Shown: piece by piece, positions 54,480 to 63,587 of the stretch
Numbering within the stretch: the first letter of the stretch is position 1
Layout: the number at the start of each line of letters is the position of its first letter
NCBI RefSeq assembly: GCF_002407185.1
Contig: NZ_CP023563.1
Span: 2,604,001 to 2,668,000 of the forward strand
DNA length: 64,000 nucleotides
DNA from: Brachybacterium vulturis
GTDB taxonomy: Bacteria > Actinomycetota > Actinomycetes > Actinomycetales > Dermabacteraceae
Direction of reading: 5' to 3'
Position numbers and translations under genes: made by a program
The notes under the pieces: generated by a model
Told to the model about the DNA's origin: nothing
The model's input: the letters and a program-made list of their open reading frames with translations, nothing else
Databases searched by the model: none

Positions 54480-56248
54480 CCGCTCCCCCGCCGTCCGCCC
54501 CGGTGCCTCCCGCGCCGGCGACGCCCACGTGGTGCGTCCTCGGTCGCGGGGACGGCGAGCGCATGCGCCTGGTGGCGCTGGATGCGGACGGCGGGCGGCT
54601 CGACGAGGAGGAGACCGGGGCCGACGGTCTCCCGGCGCTCGTGGCCCGGTGGGAGGCGGAGCACTCCCCGCGCTGGGTGTGGAGCGATGCGGCGGCCTGG
54701 TCTCCGCGACTGCTCGCCGCCGGGGTGAGGGTCCAGCGCTGCCACGATCTGCGGCTGGTGCACCGGATCCTCCGCCACTCGGCGCTCGTGCATGACGCGC
54801 AGGCACTGCGTGCGGCGGACGTGTGGGACACCCCGCTGGATCCTCCGGAGCCGGTGCGGGATGCGGGCGCGACGCTGTTCGACCTCGAGGCGACGTCCCC
54901 GCGCTCCGGCGCGGTGCCCTCCGACCTCGAGGAGACGCTGGCCGAGCACGCCCGGCAGCGCACTGCGCTCTCCCGGGCCGAGGATCCTGCCCGCCTGCGG
55001 CTGCTGGTCGCCGCCGAATCGGCCGGGGCGCTGATCGCCGCCGAACTGCAGGCGGCCGGGATCCCGTGGGACGTGACCGAGCACGATCGGATCCTCACCG
55101 CCGCGCTCGGGCCGCGCCCTGCTCCCGGCACGCCGCCGTCACGGATGGTGGCCGCCGGCGCCGAGGTGCGCGCCGCGCTCGATGACCCGCTGGTGCCGCT
55201 CGATTCCCCGCCGAAGCTGCTGCGCGCCCTGCACCGCGCCGGGATCGACGTCCCCTCCACCTCGCAGTGGGAGCTGCAGCAGCACCAGCACCCGGCGATC
55301 GAGCCGCTGCTGCGCTATAAGAAGATGTCGCGCCTGCTCACCGCCAACGGATGGACCTGGCTGGACGAATGGGTGCACGAGGGCCGCTACCGGCCGGTGT
55401 ACGTGCCGGGCGGGGTGGTGACCGGGCGCTGGGCCAGCAGCGGCGGTGGAGCGCTGCAGATCCCGCGGCAGCTGCGGCCGGCCCTGCGCGCCGATCCGGG
55501 CTGGCGCCTGATCAGCGCCGACGTCTCCCAGCTGGAGCCCCGGGTGCTCGCGGCGATGTCCGGTGACACCGCGATGATCGCCGCCGGGGCCGGGAAGGAT
55601 CTCTACTCCGGGATCGTCGAGGCCGGCATCGTGCAGACCCGGCAGGAGGCGAAGATCGGGGTGCTCGGGGCCCTGTACGGAGGCACCACCGGGGACAGCG
55701 GACGGGTGGTGCCGCGGCTGCGCCGGAACTTCCCTGCGGCGATGGCGCTGGTCGACGGGGCGGCCGCGACCGGGGAGCGCGGCGGGACCGTGACCACCTG
55801 GCTGGGCCGCTCCTCCCCCGCGCTCGAGGAGTCGTGGTCACAGGCGCAGCGCGCCGCGAACCAGGTCGATGCAGCGGCCGGACAGCAGGAGGCGGCGCGA
55901 CGCTCCGCCCGGGAGCGGGGCAGGTTCACCCGGAACTTCGTGGTGCAGGGCACGGCGGCCGAATGGGCGCTGTCCTGGATGGCGGCGCTGCGGCTGCAGC
56001 TCGCACGCTTCGAGGAGGTGCCGGAGACAGTGGCGGCCGCGGCATCGGGTCCGGTGTTCTCGCGTCGTGCGCACCTGGCGTTCTTCCTCCACGACGAGGT
56101 GATCGTCCACGCCCCCGCAGAGCAGGCCGAGGCCGCGGCGACGGCGATCCGCGAGGCGGCCGATGCGGCCGGGCGCCTGCTGTTCCCCGGCAGCGCGATC
56201 GACTTCCCCCTGGATCTGAAGATCAGCGAGCGCTCGGCGCAGAAGTAG
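54476..56248 (+). CDS. DNA polymerase I-like protein without 5' nuclease
   Basis: This 590-residue family A polymerase lacks the 5'-3' nuclease domain of PolA. The N-terminal ~210 residues occupy the place of the 3'-5' exonuclease but show no DxE exonuclease motif, so proofreading is doubtful. Polymerase motif A is SADVSQLEPRVLA (~residue 348), motif B includes RQEAKIGVLGALYGG, and motif C is FFLHDEVIVHAP (~residue 538), with catalytic Asp/Glu present. Start GTG overlapping the hydrolase stop. This group is annotated in actinobacteria as a bifunctional exonuclease/polymerase; position suggests a repair role under SOS control. Confidence 0.9.
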   Translation: MTAPPPSAPVPPAPATPTWCVLGRGDGERMRLVALDADGGRLDEEETGADGLPALVARWEAEHSPRWVWSDAAAWSPRLLAAGVRVQRCHDLRLVHRILRHSALVHDAQALRAADVWDTPLDPPEPVRDAGATLFDLEATSPRSGAVPSDLEETLAEHARQRTALSRAEDPARLRLLVAAESAGALIAAELQAAGIPWDVTEHDRILTAALGPRPAPGTPPSRMVAAGAEVRAALDDPLVPLDSPPKLLRALHRAGIDVPSTSQWELQQHQHPAIEPLLRYKKMSRLLTANGWTWLDEWVHEGRYRPVYVPGGVVTGRWASSGGGALQIPRQLRPALRADPGWRLISADVSQLEPRVLAAMSGDTAMIAAGAGKDLYSGIVEAGIVQTRQEAKIGVLGALYGGTTGDSGRVVPRLRRNFPAAMALVDGAAATGERGGTVTTWLGRSSPALEESWSQAQRAANQVDAAAGQQEAARRSARERGRFTRNFVVQGTAAEWALSWMAALRLQLARFEEVPETVAAAASGPVFSRRAHLAFFLHDEVIVHAPAEQAEAAATAIREAADAAGRLLFPGSAIDFPLDLKISERSAQK

Positions 56249-56702
56249 GCTCCGCCCCCTCCGGTGCGGGCTCGGGGCCCTCACCGCGATCCGACAGCAC
56301 GTCCATCACGAGCGAAAGCGCCCCGGAGGCGAGGCCCATCGCCACCCGAGGAGCCGGCACGCCGCGACGTCGCAGCGAGTTCTCGATCCCGCGATCGATG
56401 ACGAGGCTCGCGGCGCCGGCGCCTGCGATGAGCCCGCCGACCACGAGCGGGAGGGCGGCCCGGGTGACCTGTCGTCGCCTCGTCCGGCGAGGGGCTGCCG
56501 GCGCGGAACCCTCCTCGGCGGGCCGGGCCGGAACGCGTCGCAGGGCGGCGAGGACGACCCCGGCGCCGGCGGCGGCCGGCAGCACGACGTAGACGGCCCG
56601 CACTGCGTACGGCAGGCGGTGGAGCGGGATCATCCCGACCCCGGTCGCCAGGACGGCGCTGGTGGCGAGCGAGATGATCCGGGACTGCGGAGAGCGGGAC
56701 AC
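56223..56702 (-). CDS. Hypothetical membrane protein
   Basis: This 159-residue protein has three hydrophobic segments (about residues 8-28, 35-57, 80-105) and an acidic, Pro-rich C-terminus. The start is taken at GTG 56702 with GAGGAG seven bases upstream; the longer frame to 56777 begins with Gly/Ser/Pro-rich sequence. Its last 26 bases overlap the 3' end of the polymerase gene on the other strand. Family not recognised. Confidence 0.65.
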   Translation of the reverse strand: MSRSPQSRIISLATSAVLATGVGMIPLHRLPYAVRAVYVVLPAAAGAGVVLAALRRVPARPAEEGSAPAAPRRTRRRQVTRAALPLVVGGLIAGAGAASLVIDRGIENSLRRRGVPAPRVAMGLASGALSLVMDVLSDRGEGPEPAPEGAEPTSAPSAR

Positions 56703-56854
56703 CTGGGTGCTCCTCGACGGAGGGTGCGACGGACGATCGGGGCCCGACGCTATCGAGCCGCAGCCTCCGCCGCGCACCGACGATCGTCGCGCTCAGGGGT
56801 GACCTTCGCAGGGACCGTGCCCTGCGGCGACCGGTCGTGCGGCACGATGGGCAG

Positions 56855-57301
56855 ATGCGACTGTGGTCATTGCACCCCCGCCACCTCGACCGTCAAGGGC
56901 TCACCGGCTGCTGGCGGGAGTCGCTGCTGGCCCAGGCCGTCCTGGCCGGACGCACGACCGGCTATCGCGCCCACCCCCAGCTCGAGCGCTTCCGCGCGCA
57001 GAACGATCCGCTCGCCGCCGTCGGTGCCTATCTCGCCGTCCTGGCCGAGGAGGCCACGGCGCGCGGATACCGCTTCGATCACTCGAGGATCGACTCCTCC
57101 CCCGCCGACGGAGCGGGAACTGCGCAGATCCCTGTCACCGACGGGCAGCTCGCCCTCGAATGGAGGCATCTGCTCGCAAAGCTCGAGCACCGCAGCCCCG
57201 AGCGCTGGCAGCGCGAGCACGTCCTCGCCGGCCCCGAACCTCATCCGCTCTTCGCGGTCGTTCCCGGGGCCATCGAATCCTGGGAGCGCGAGCCCGGATG
57301 A
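56855..57301 (+). CDS. Pyrimidine dimer DNA glycosylase family protein (Pyr_excise)
   Basis: This 148-residue protein begins MRLWSLHPRHLDRQGLTGCW and continues WRESLLAQAVLAG...GYRAHPQLERFRAQNDP, the standard pattern of the bacterial Pyr_excise (T4 endonuclease V-like) family. The family assignment is good; enzymatic excision of UV dimers by these bacterial members is presumed from T4 EndoV. CACGAT six bases before the ATG may be a leaderless -10. It sits among repair genes (uvrC/A, polymerase, uvrB). Confidence 0.8.
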   Translation: MRLWSLHPRHLDRQGLTGCWRESLLAQAVLAGRTTGYRAHPQLERFRAQNDPLAAVGAYLAVLAEEATARGYRFDHSRIDSSPADGAGTAQIPVTDGQLALEWRHLLAKLEHRSPERWQREHVLAGPEPHPLFAVVPGAIESWEREPG

Positions 57302-57322
57302 GCCGGGGCTCCGCACTCCGGA

Positions 57323-57548
57323 TCAGCGCTCCGGACCATCCAGCGCGATGCGCGCCGTCCCCGGAACCTGCAGCGGTGCCGCGCCGCCGATGACGATCAG
57401 CGGACGACCCGCGCTCCGGGCCCCGTCGGCGAACGGCCCGACCGCATCGCCGCCACCACCGGCGGAGCCGGCTTCCGACTCGCCGACTGTGTGGACGAGC
57501 TCTGCCGAACGGTGGTGGAGCGGGCTGCCTGAGCCTCGAGCGGTCGAT
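57323..57548 (-). pseudogene. Possible remnant of an NAD(P)-binding reductase gene
   Basis: One minus-strand frame reads FADGARSAGRPLIVIGGAA followed by PLQVPGTARIALDGPER and a stop, resembling the substrate-side strand of NAD(P)-binding/SDR-type reductases (…AGTPLIVVGGAGSL…). It extends only about 73 codons, has no plausible start or ribosome site and is closed upstream by TGA. If real it is a decayed fragment. No other gene is seen in 57302-57758. Confidence 0.25.
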
Positions 57549-57651
57549 CACCGCACCATGGCCGCTGGGGACGCGGGGCACGCTCTCCCCGTCGTGCGAA
57601 ACGTCGCCACATCACGGTTGGAGAACACTTCGCGGTATATGCGTCGAATAA

Positions 57652-57680
57652 TTGACTCCCCAGACCACGCACCATAGCGT
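57652..57680 (+). promoter_or_regulatory. Promoter of the amino-acid ABC transporter operon
   Basis: TTGACT (57652-57657), exactly 17 bases, TAGCGT (57675-57680): the best sigma70-type promoter in the window. It would give a leader of about 70 bases before the GTG of the binding-protein gene, which has GGAAGG upstream. Confidence 0.65.
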
Positions 57681-57758
57681 CACCAGCACGCGCATTTCAT
57701 GATCTCGCGTTTCAATGACGACTCCGGATACGAAACTGGCTCCCCAGGAAGGCTCTCC

Positions 57759-58580
57759 GTGAACCTGATCAAGCGATTCAAGACCATTGCGGCAGTATCG
57801 ACGACACTTCTGATGGCAGGCACTCTGGCCGCCTGCGGCGGCTCGGCCGAGGAGAGCAGCGGCGGCCTGCAGGACACCTACGTCGTCGCCACCGACACCT
57901 CGTTCGTGCCCTTCGAGTTCAAGGAGGACGGTGAGTACGTCGGCTTCGACATCGACATCGTCAACGAGATCGCCGACCGGGCAGGATTCGAGATCGAGCT
58001 GGAGACCACCAACTTCGACGGGATCATCCCCGGCCTGCAGACCGGGACCTTCGACATCGCGATCGCCGGCATCACCATCACCGAGGATCGGGCCGAGGTC
58101 GTGGACTTCACCAGCCCGTACTACCAGTCCGGCCTGCGCATCGGCGTCCCGGTCGACAACACCAGCATCACCAGCGTGGAGGACCTCGAGGGTCTGACCA
58201 TCGCCACCCGGCTCGGGTCCACCAGCGCCGACTACATCGAGAACAACATCGAGGGCGCGACCGCGAACACCTACGAGCAGCTCGACCAGGCGTACCTGTC
58301 GGTCGAGGGCGGCGGTTCGGACGCGGTGCTGTACGACGCCCCGAACGTGGAGTACTACATCAAGACCACCGGCGGCGACAGCCTGAAGATCGTCGGTGAG
58401 CTGCTCGAGGCCCAGAACTACGGCCTCGCCGTCTCCCAGGGGAACGAGGAGCTGCTCGCGGCGATGAACGAGGCCCTCGCAGCCATGATCGAGGACGGCA
58501 CCTACACCGAGATCTACAAGGAGTGGTTCGGCAGCGAGCCGGAATGGCTGGACGAGCTGGCCGAGTCCCAGGTCAGCTGA
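57759..58580 (+). CDS. Amino-acid ABC transporter substrate-binding lipoprotein
   Basis: This 273-residue family 3 extracellular binding protein captures a polar amino acid or related solute. It has a signal peptide with lipobox LAAC (Cys ~28), then the family opening VATDTSFVPFEFKEDGEYVGFDIDIV and GITITEDRAEVVDFTSPYY. The start is GTG six bases after GGAAGG; an ATG 20 codons earlier lacks a ribosome site. First gene of a three-gene importer operon. Confidence 0.94.
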   Translation: MNLIKRFKTIAAVSTTLLMAGTLAACGGSAEESSGGLQDTYVVATDTSFVPFEFKEDGEYVGFDIDIVNEIADRAGFEIELETTNFDGIIPGLQTGTFDIAIAGITITEDRAEVVDFTSPYYQSGLRIGVPVDNTSITSVEDLEGLTIATRLGSTSADYIENNIEGATANTYEQLDQAYLSVEGGGSDAVLYDAPNVEYYIKTTGGDSLKIVGELLEAQNYGLAVSQGNEELLAAMNEALAAMIEDGTYTEIYKEWFGSEPEWLDELAESQVS

Positions 58581-58607
58581 CCCTCCTCGGATGAACCTCA
58601 ACATGAA

Positions 58608-58632
58608 CGGGTGGGCCGGTCCGGCCCACCCG
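58608..58632 (+). terminator. Hairpin between binding-protein and permease genes
   Basis: A perfect 10-bp stem (CGGGTGGGCC/GGCCCACCCG) with loop GGTCC in the 72-bp gap. Such structures often stabilise or partly terminate the message so that the binding protein is made in excess over membrane parts. Confidence 0.5.
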
Positions 58633-58652
58633 GAGGAGAAGGTGAGTGCCGT

Positions 58653-59324
58653 ATGAGGACTCTGCTGAGCTTCGACTGGATCGGCGTCCTCGATTTCCTG
58701 CCCCAGCTCGGCGTGGGCATGCTGTTCACGCTGCTGATCTCGGTCGTCGGACTGGTGATCGGGTTCGTGCTGGGCGCGATCTTCGGACTCGCGCGACTGA
58801 GCCGGTTCACGGTGATCAACTGGATCGCCACCGCCTACATCGAAGTGGTGCGCGGAACCCCCCTGCTGGTGCAGGCGATCTGGTTGTTCTTCGCCCTGCC
58901 GCTGATCATCCACTACACGCTGCCGTCCGTGCTCGCCGGCATCATCGTGATCGGCGTCAATTCCGGCGCGTACATCGCCGAGATCGTCCGCGGTGCCGTC
59001 CAGTCCATCGACAGGGGCCAGATGGAGGCGGGCCGCTCCCTGGGGATGACCCACCACGTCACCATGCGCAAGGTGATCTGGCCACAGGCGTTCAAGCGGA
59101 TGATCCCGCCCCTGGGCAACCAGTTCATCATCAGCATCAAGGACACCTCCCTGCTGTCGGTGATCCTCGTGCCCGAGCTGCTGTTCCAGGCCCGGACCAT
59201 CGCCTCGAACCAGTTCAATGCGGTGGAGATCTACACGGCCGTGGCCATCTGCTATCTGGCGATCACACTGACCCTGTCCGGCGTGCTGCGCCTGACCGAG
59301 AAGCGTCTGGAGCTCCGGGCATGA
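58653..59324 (+). CDS. Amino-acid ABC transporter permease
   Basis: This 223-residue HisMQ-type permease has five helices and the EAA loop [21 protein letters not shown] followed by [19 protein letters not shown] that docks the ATPase. It probably forms a homodimer, as only one permease gene is present. GGAGGAGAAGG precedes the ATG at 12 bases. Its TGA overlaps the ATPase ATG. Confidence 0.95.
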   Translation: MRTLLSFDWIGVLDFLPQLGVGMLFTLLISVVGLVIGFVLGAIFGLARLSRFTVINWIATAYIEVVRGTPLLVQAIWLFFALPLIIHYTLPSVLAGIIVIGVNSGAYIAEIVRGAVQSIDRGQMEAGRSLGMTHHVTMRKVIWPQAFKRMIPPLGNQFIISIKDTSLLSVILVPELLFQARTIASNQFNAVEIYTAVAICYLAITLTLSGVLRLTEKRLELRA

Positions 59325-60046
59325 TCATCGACATCCAGGACCTGCACAAGTCGTTCGGGACGAACGAGGTCCTCACCTCCATCGACCTGTCCGTCGACGA
59401 CGGCGAGGTGGTCTGCGTGATCGGACCGTCCGGGTCGGGCAAGAGCACCTTGCTGCGCTGCATGAATCGGCTGGAGGAGATCACCAGCGGGGAGGTGGTG
59501 GTGGACGGTCACCGACTGACCGACCCCAAGCTCAAGATCGACACCATGCGTGCCGAGATCGGCATGGTGTTCCAGCAGTTCAACCTCTTCCCGCACAAGA
59601 CCGTGATCGAGAACATCATGCTCGCCCCGCAGATGGTGCGCCGTCTCGGCACGGAGAAGGCGCGTGAGCGGGCCCGGGCCCTGCTCCGCAAGGTCGGCCT
59701 GTCGGACAAGGAGCTGGAGTACCCGAGCCGGCTCTCCGGCGGCCAGCAGCAGCGGGTGGCGATCGCCCGGGCGCTCGCGATGGAGCCGAAGATCATGCTG
59801 TTCGACGAGCCGACCTCCGCCCTCGACCCGGAGCTGGTCGGCGAGGTGCTCGCGGTGATGAAGGATCTCGCCCTGGAGGGCATGACCATGGTGGTCGTCA
59901 CCCACGAGATGGGCTTCGCCCGCGAGGTCGGCGACCGGCTGATCTTCATGGACGAGGGCAGGATCGTGGAGGAGGGGGTCCCGGCGACGGTCTTCGACCA
60001 TCCGCAGGAGACGCGCACGCAGTCGTTCCTGGACAAGATCCTCTGA
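59321..60046 (+). CDS. Amino-acid ABC transporter ATP-binding protein
   Basis: This 241-residue ABC ATPase of the GlnQ/HisP type has Walker [15 protein letters not shown]-loop [12 protein letters not shown], signature [15 protein letters not shown], Walker [15 protein letters not shown] and switch His in [10 protein letters not shown]. It powers the permease dimer. Last gene of the operon; ATG overlaps the permease stop. Confidence 0.97.
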   Translation: MIIDIQDLHKSFGTNEVLTSIDLSVDDGEVVCVIGPSGSGKSTLLRCMNRLEEITSGEVVVDGHRLTDPKLKIDTMRAEIGMVFQQFNLFPHKTVIENIMLAPQMVRRLGTEKARERARALLRKVGLSDKELEYPSRLSGGQQQRVAIARALAMEPKIMLFDEPTSALDPELVGEVLAVMKDLALEGMTMVVVTHEMGFAREVGDRLIFMDEGRIVEEGVPATVFDHPQETRTQSFLDKIL

Positions 60047-60448
60047 GGCACCACCCGGGCGCTGCGCGGGCGGTACCGCGGCGCGTCAGCGGTCGCTCCG
60101 CGCGGGCTCCGAACCCGCCCTGCTGCCGCGCCGCGGACGAACACCTCAAGACATGTGTGGAGGATCTGCGCCGAATCTTGCGCTGATCCTCGCCGGTAAC
60201 CACCGATCGACTTGAGGGAGCCGTCGTGCAATGGAGACGACACGAGAACGTGGCCGGGCCCGGTACGCCCGGCGGAACGATCCTGGTCCGTCCGCTCGAC
60301 GCCTCGCGCCGACGCAGAGCTCGGCACTGCCGCCAGAAGGGCAACACACATGGCCAGCCTCACCCCACCGACATGGCATCCGCACGGAACCGGCGTCGGT
60401 GCCGCCCTCTCCCCTCCCGCCCCGCCCCTCCGGACCTCAGACGCACCC
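60047..60448. other. Intergenic region without a recognisable gene
   Basis: In these 402 bp I see only short GC-rich inverted repeats and no frame with convincing coding character. CCTCAAG and CTTGAGG arms about 65 bases apart (around 60143-60217) might pair but are weak. No tRNA or riboswitch pattern was found. Confidence 0.3.
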
Positions 60449-60670
60449 ATGAGCCGACCCGAGAACGAGCTCGTGACCGCGACCGAGCTCACGGATCCCG
60501 ATGGCGACGCGCTCACGATCACTTCGGACCGCGCCGGCACCTGGATCACCGGCAGCAGCGGCGGTGACGAGGTCACCGTCGGCCCGTTCCCGATGGGCGT
60601 TCTGAGAGCCGCCCTGACGCAGCAGCGTCTATCGTCGGGGAGCTCTCGCCGGGGAGGTCCGGGGCGGTGA
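60449..60670 (+). CDS. Small hypothetical protein (73 aa)
   Basis: Starts MSRPENELVTATELTDPDGD and continues ALTITSDRAGTWITGSSGGDEVTVGPFP, an acidic beta-strand-rich sequence typical of a small folded protein, then a basic Ser/Arg tail. No signal peptide or membrane helix. The frame remains open upstream to 60212, but that part is Pro/Arg-rich. Its end lies 28 bases from the uvrB stop on the opposite strand. Family not recognised. Confidence 0.5.
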   Translation: MSRPENELVTATELTDPDGDALTITSDRAGTWITGSSGGDEVTVGPFPMGVLRAALTQQRLSSGSSRRGGPGR

Positions 60671-60697
60671 TCCCGGCGGCCGCGATGCGGGTGCCGG

Positions 60698-62803
60698 TCA
60701 GCTCGACCGCTGCACCGCCCGCAGCTCCTTCTTCAGCTCCTGCACCTCGTCGCGCAGCCGACCGGCGACCTCGAACTGGAGGGTCTCGGCGGCCTGGTGC
60801 ATCTGCGCGGTCATCTCGTCGATCATCCCGGTCAGTGCGCCCACCGGATCATCCCCCAGGTCCACGCTGCGGCCCTTGACCGCATCGACGGCGTTCGAGC
60901 GCGCCCGGTCGGCGGCCACCCGCTCCTTGCCGGAGCGGTAGTCCGTGGCCATCAGGGTGTCGGTGTCGATGTCCTCGCGGGCCAGCATGTCGGTGACGTC
61001 CGCGATCCGTTTGCGCAGCGGAGTGGGGTCGATCCCGTTCTCCTCGTTGTACGCGATCTGCTTCTCGCGGCGCCGGTTGGTCTCGTCGATCGCGGACTGC
61101 ATCGAATCGGTGATCCGGTCGGCGTACATGTGCACCTGGCCGGAGACGTTGCGGGCGGCGCGGCCGATGGTCTGGATGAGGGAGGTGCGGGAGCGCAGGA
61201 AGCCCTCCTTGTCCGCATCGAGGATCGCCACCAGCGAGACCTCGGGCAGGTCCAGACCCTCCCGCAGCAGGTTGATCCCCACCAGGACGTCGAACTCGCC
61301 GAGGCGCAGCGAGCGCAGCAGCTCGATGCGGCGCAGCGTGTCCACGTCGGAGTGCAGATACTGCACCCGCACCCCGTTCTCCAGCAGGAAGTCGGTGAGG
61401 TCCTCGGCCATCCGCTTGGTGAGCGTGGTGACCAGCACGCGCTCGTCGCGCTGGACCCGCTTCTCGATCTCCTCGCGCAGATCGTCGATCTGGCCCTTGA
61501 CCGGCTTGACGACGACCTCGGGATCGACCAGGCCCGTCGGGCGGATGATCTGCTCGACGTAGCCGTCGGCCCGGCCCAACTCGTAGGCGGCCGGGGTGGC
61601 GGAGAGGTAGACGGTCTGGCCGGTGCGCTCGGTGAACTCGGAGAAGGTCAGCGGCCGGTTGTCCAGCGCCGAGGGCAGGCGGAAGCCGAAGTCGACCAGG
61701 GTGCGCTTGCGGGAGCGGTCCCCCTCGTACATCGCCCCGATCTGCGGGACGGTCACATGCGACTCGTCGATGACCAGCAGGAAGTCCTCGGGGAAGTAGT
61801 CCATGAGCGTGTTCGGTGCGGTGCCGGGCTCGCGTCCGTCCAGATGACGGGAGTAGTTCTCCACCCCGTTGGTGGAACCCATCTGGCGCAGCATCTCGAG
61901 GTCGTGGGTGGTGCGCATCCGCAGCCGCTGCGCCTCCAGCAGCTTGTTCTGGTGCTCGAGCTCCTCGAGCCGCTCGGCGAGCTCGATCTCGATGGTGCCG
62001 ATCGCGCGGGAGAGCCGCTCCGGGCCCGCCACGTAGTGGGACGCGGGGAAGATGTGGATGTGCTCCTCCTGCCGGATCACCTCCCCCGTCATCGGATGCA
62101 GGGTGAAGATCGCATCGATCTCGTCGCCGAAGAACTCGATGCGTATCGCGAGCTCCTCGTACATCGGGATGATCTCCACGGTGTCACCGCGCACCCGGAA
62201 GGTGCCGCGCTCGAAGGCCACGTCGTTGCGGTCGTACTGCATGTCCACGAAGCGGGTCAGCAGCTCGTCGCGGTCCAGCTCCTGGCCGGTGCTGAGCTGC
62301 ACCATCCGGTCCACGTACTCCTGCGGGGTGCCCAGGCCGTAGATGCAGGAGACGGAGGAGACCACCACCACGTCCCGCCGGGTCAGCAACGAGTTGGTGG
62401 CGCTGTGGCGCAGCCGCTCCACCTCGGCGTTGATCGAGGAGTCCTTCTCGATGTAGGTGTCCGACTGCGGGACGTACGCCTCGGGCTGGTAGTAGTCGTA
62501 GTAGGAGACGAAGTACTCCACCGCGTTGTGCGGCAGCAGCTCGCGGAACTCGCTGGCGAGCTGGGCGGCGAGGGTCTTGTTGTGCGCCATGATCAGGGTG
62601 GGCCGCTGCACCTGCTCGATCAGCCAGGCCGTGGTCGCGGACTTGCCGGTGCCGGTGGCGCCCAGCAGCACCACATCCTGCTCCCCGTCGTTGATCCGCC
62701 GGGTGAGGTCGGCGATGGCGGTCGGCTGATCGCCCGAGGGGTTGTACTCGGAGACGACCTCGAAGGGATGTTCGGCGCGGACCAGATCGGTGACGGGACG
62801 CAT
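60698..62803 (-). CDS. uvrB: Excinuclease ABC subunit B
   Basis: This 701-residue helicase-like protein verifies damage and recruits UvrC. Walker A is [15 protein letters not shown], the damage-probing beta-hairpin is [13 protein letters not shown], helicase motifs include [19 protein letters not shown] and [12 protein letters not shown], and a C-terminal UVR motif binds UvrC. TAGGCT lies six bases before the ATG, indicating a leaderless message; unlike uvrA I see no GAAC-N4-GTTC box close by. Confidence 0.98.
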   Translation of the reverse strand: MRPVTDLVRAEHPFEVVSEYNPSGDQPTAIADLTRRINDGEQDVVLLGATGTGKSATTAWLIEQVQRPTLIMAHNKTLAAQLASEFRELLPHNAVEYFVSYYDYYQPEAYVPQSDTYIEKDSSINAEVERLRHSATNSLLTRRDVVVVSSVSCIYGLGTPQEYVDRMVQLSTGQELDRDELLTRFVDMQYDRNDVAFERGTFRVRGDTVEIIPMYEELAIRIEFFGDEIDAIFTLHPMTGEVIRQEEHIHIFPASHYVAGPERLSRAIGTIEIELAERLEELEHQNKLLEAQRLRMRTTHDLEMLRQMGSTNGVENYSRHLDGREPGTAPNTLMDYFPEDFLLVIDESHVTVPQIGAMYEGDRSRKRTLVDFGFRLPSALDNRPLTFSEFTERTGQTVYLSATPAAYELGRADGYVEQIIRPTGLVDPEVVVKPVKGQIDDLREEIEKRVQRDERVLVTTLTKRMAEDLTDFLLENGVRVQYLHSDVDTLRRIELLRSLRLGEFDVLVGINLLREGLDLPEVSLVAILDADKEGFLRSRTSLIQTIGRAARNVSGQVHMYADRITDSMQSAIDETNRRREKQIAYNEENGIDPTPLRKRIADVTDMLAREDIDTDTLMATDYRSGKERVAADRARSNAVDAVKGRSVDLGDDPVGALTGMIDEMTAQMHQAAETLQFEVAGRLRDEVQELKKELRAVQRSS

Positions 62804-62809
62804 GTTCCG

Positions 62810-62815
62810 AGCCTA
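62810..62815 (-). promoter_or_regulatory. -10 box of uvrB (leaderless)
   Basis: TAGGCT on the minus strand, six bases, then ATG. No Shine-Dalgarno sequence is present. Confidence 0.45.
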
Positions 62816-62854
62816 CGACCCCCGGCCGACGGGCGACACAGCCGTGCGGCGTGG

Positions 62855-63511
62855 TCAGCGCAGGGCAGAATCCCCAGGATCCCCGGGACCGGTCCCGAGC
62901 ACGGCGAGCATCCCGTCCAGGGCATGGCGGGCGCGGGCGGCGAGCGTCTCCCGATCGGCGGTGTTGAGCACCAGACGATCGGCGCGGCGGATCCGCTCGA
63001 GGTCGGTGACCTGCGCGGCCATGATCGATTCGACGTAGGCGCGGTCCTTGCCGCGGTCCCGGACCACCCGGTCGATGCGGTCCTCGCGCCGGGCGAGCAC
63101 GGCGACGACCCCCCGATACTCTGCCTCGTGGTGCTTCTCGAGCAGCAGGGGGCTGTCGTGGACGACCACCCGCTCCCCTGCCCGGGCCGCCTCCGCCTCC
63201 TCGGCGGCGACGGCGATGTCGACCCGGGACAGGACGAGGCGTTCGAGGTCCGCTCGCGCGTCGCCGTCGGCGAACACCAGACGGGCCAGGGCGGCGCGGT
63301 CGATGGTGCCGCCGAGGGTGCGGAACTGCTCGCCGAAGCGGGCGACGGCGTCCTCGACCCCGTCCCCGGGCACGTCCAGGACCCGGCGGGAGTGGGCGTC
63401 GAGGTCGATCACGCGAAGCCCGGCGCGGCGCCAGAGATCGGCGACGGTGGACTTCCCGGAGCCGATGCCGCCGGTGAGGCCGAGGCGCAGCGGTGAGGTG
63501 GCGTGGGGCAT
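62855..63511 (-). CDS. coaE: Dephospho-CoA kinase
   Basis: This 218-residue kinase phosphorylates dephospho-CoA, the last step of CoA synthesis. The P-loop is GLTGGIGSGKSTVADLW (~residue 13), with IDLDAHSRRVLDVPGDG and VVVHDSPLLLEKHH as family segments. Start chosen at 63511: TACCAT (63523-63518) stands six bases before that ATG (leaderless pattern); an ATG ten codons upstream has no ribosome site. It diverges from the channel gene. Confidence 0.94.
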   Translation of the reverse strand: MPHATSPLRLGLTGGIGSGKSTVADLWRRAGLRVIDLDAHSRRVLDVPGDGVEDAVARFGEQFRTLGGTIDRAALARLVFADGDARADLERLVLSRVDIAVAAEEAEAARAGERVVVHDSPLLLEKHHEAEYRGVVAVLARREDRIDRVVRDRGKDRAYVESIMAAQVTDLERIRRADRLVLNTADRETLAARARHALDGMLAVLGTGPGDPGDSALR

Positions 63512-63587
63512 GCACCGATGGTACGGCCCCGTAAGAGCCATCACGCGATGGTTCCCGCTGGTGAGGCCGGGGTCGTACCGTATCGGG

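Noticed and set aside
60797..63496. An 899-codon open frame on the plus strand
   Set aside because: Antisense shadow spanning uvrB and coaE, crossing a real intergenic region; no recognisable domain.
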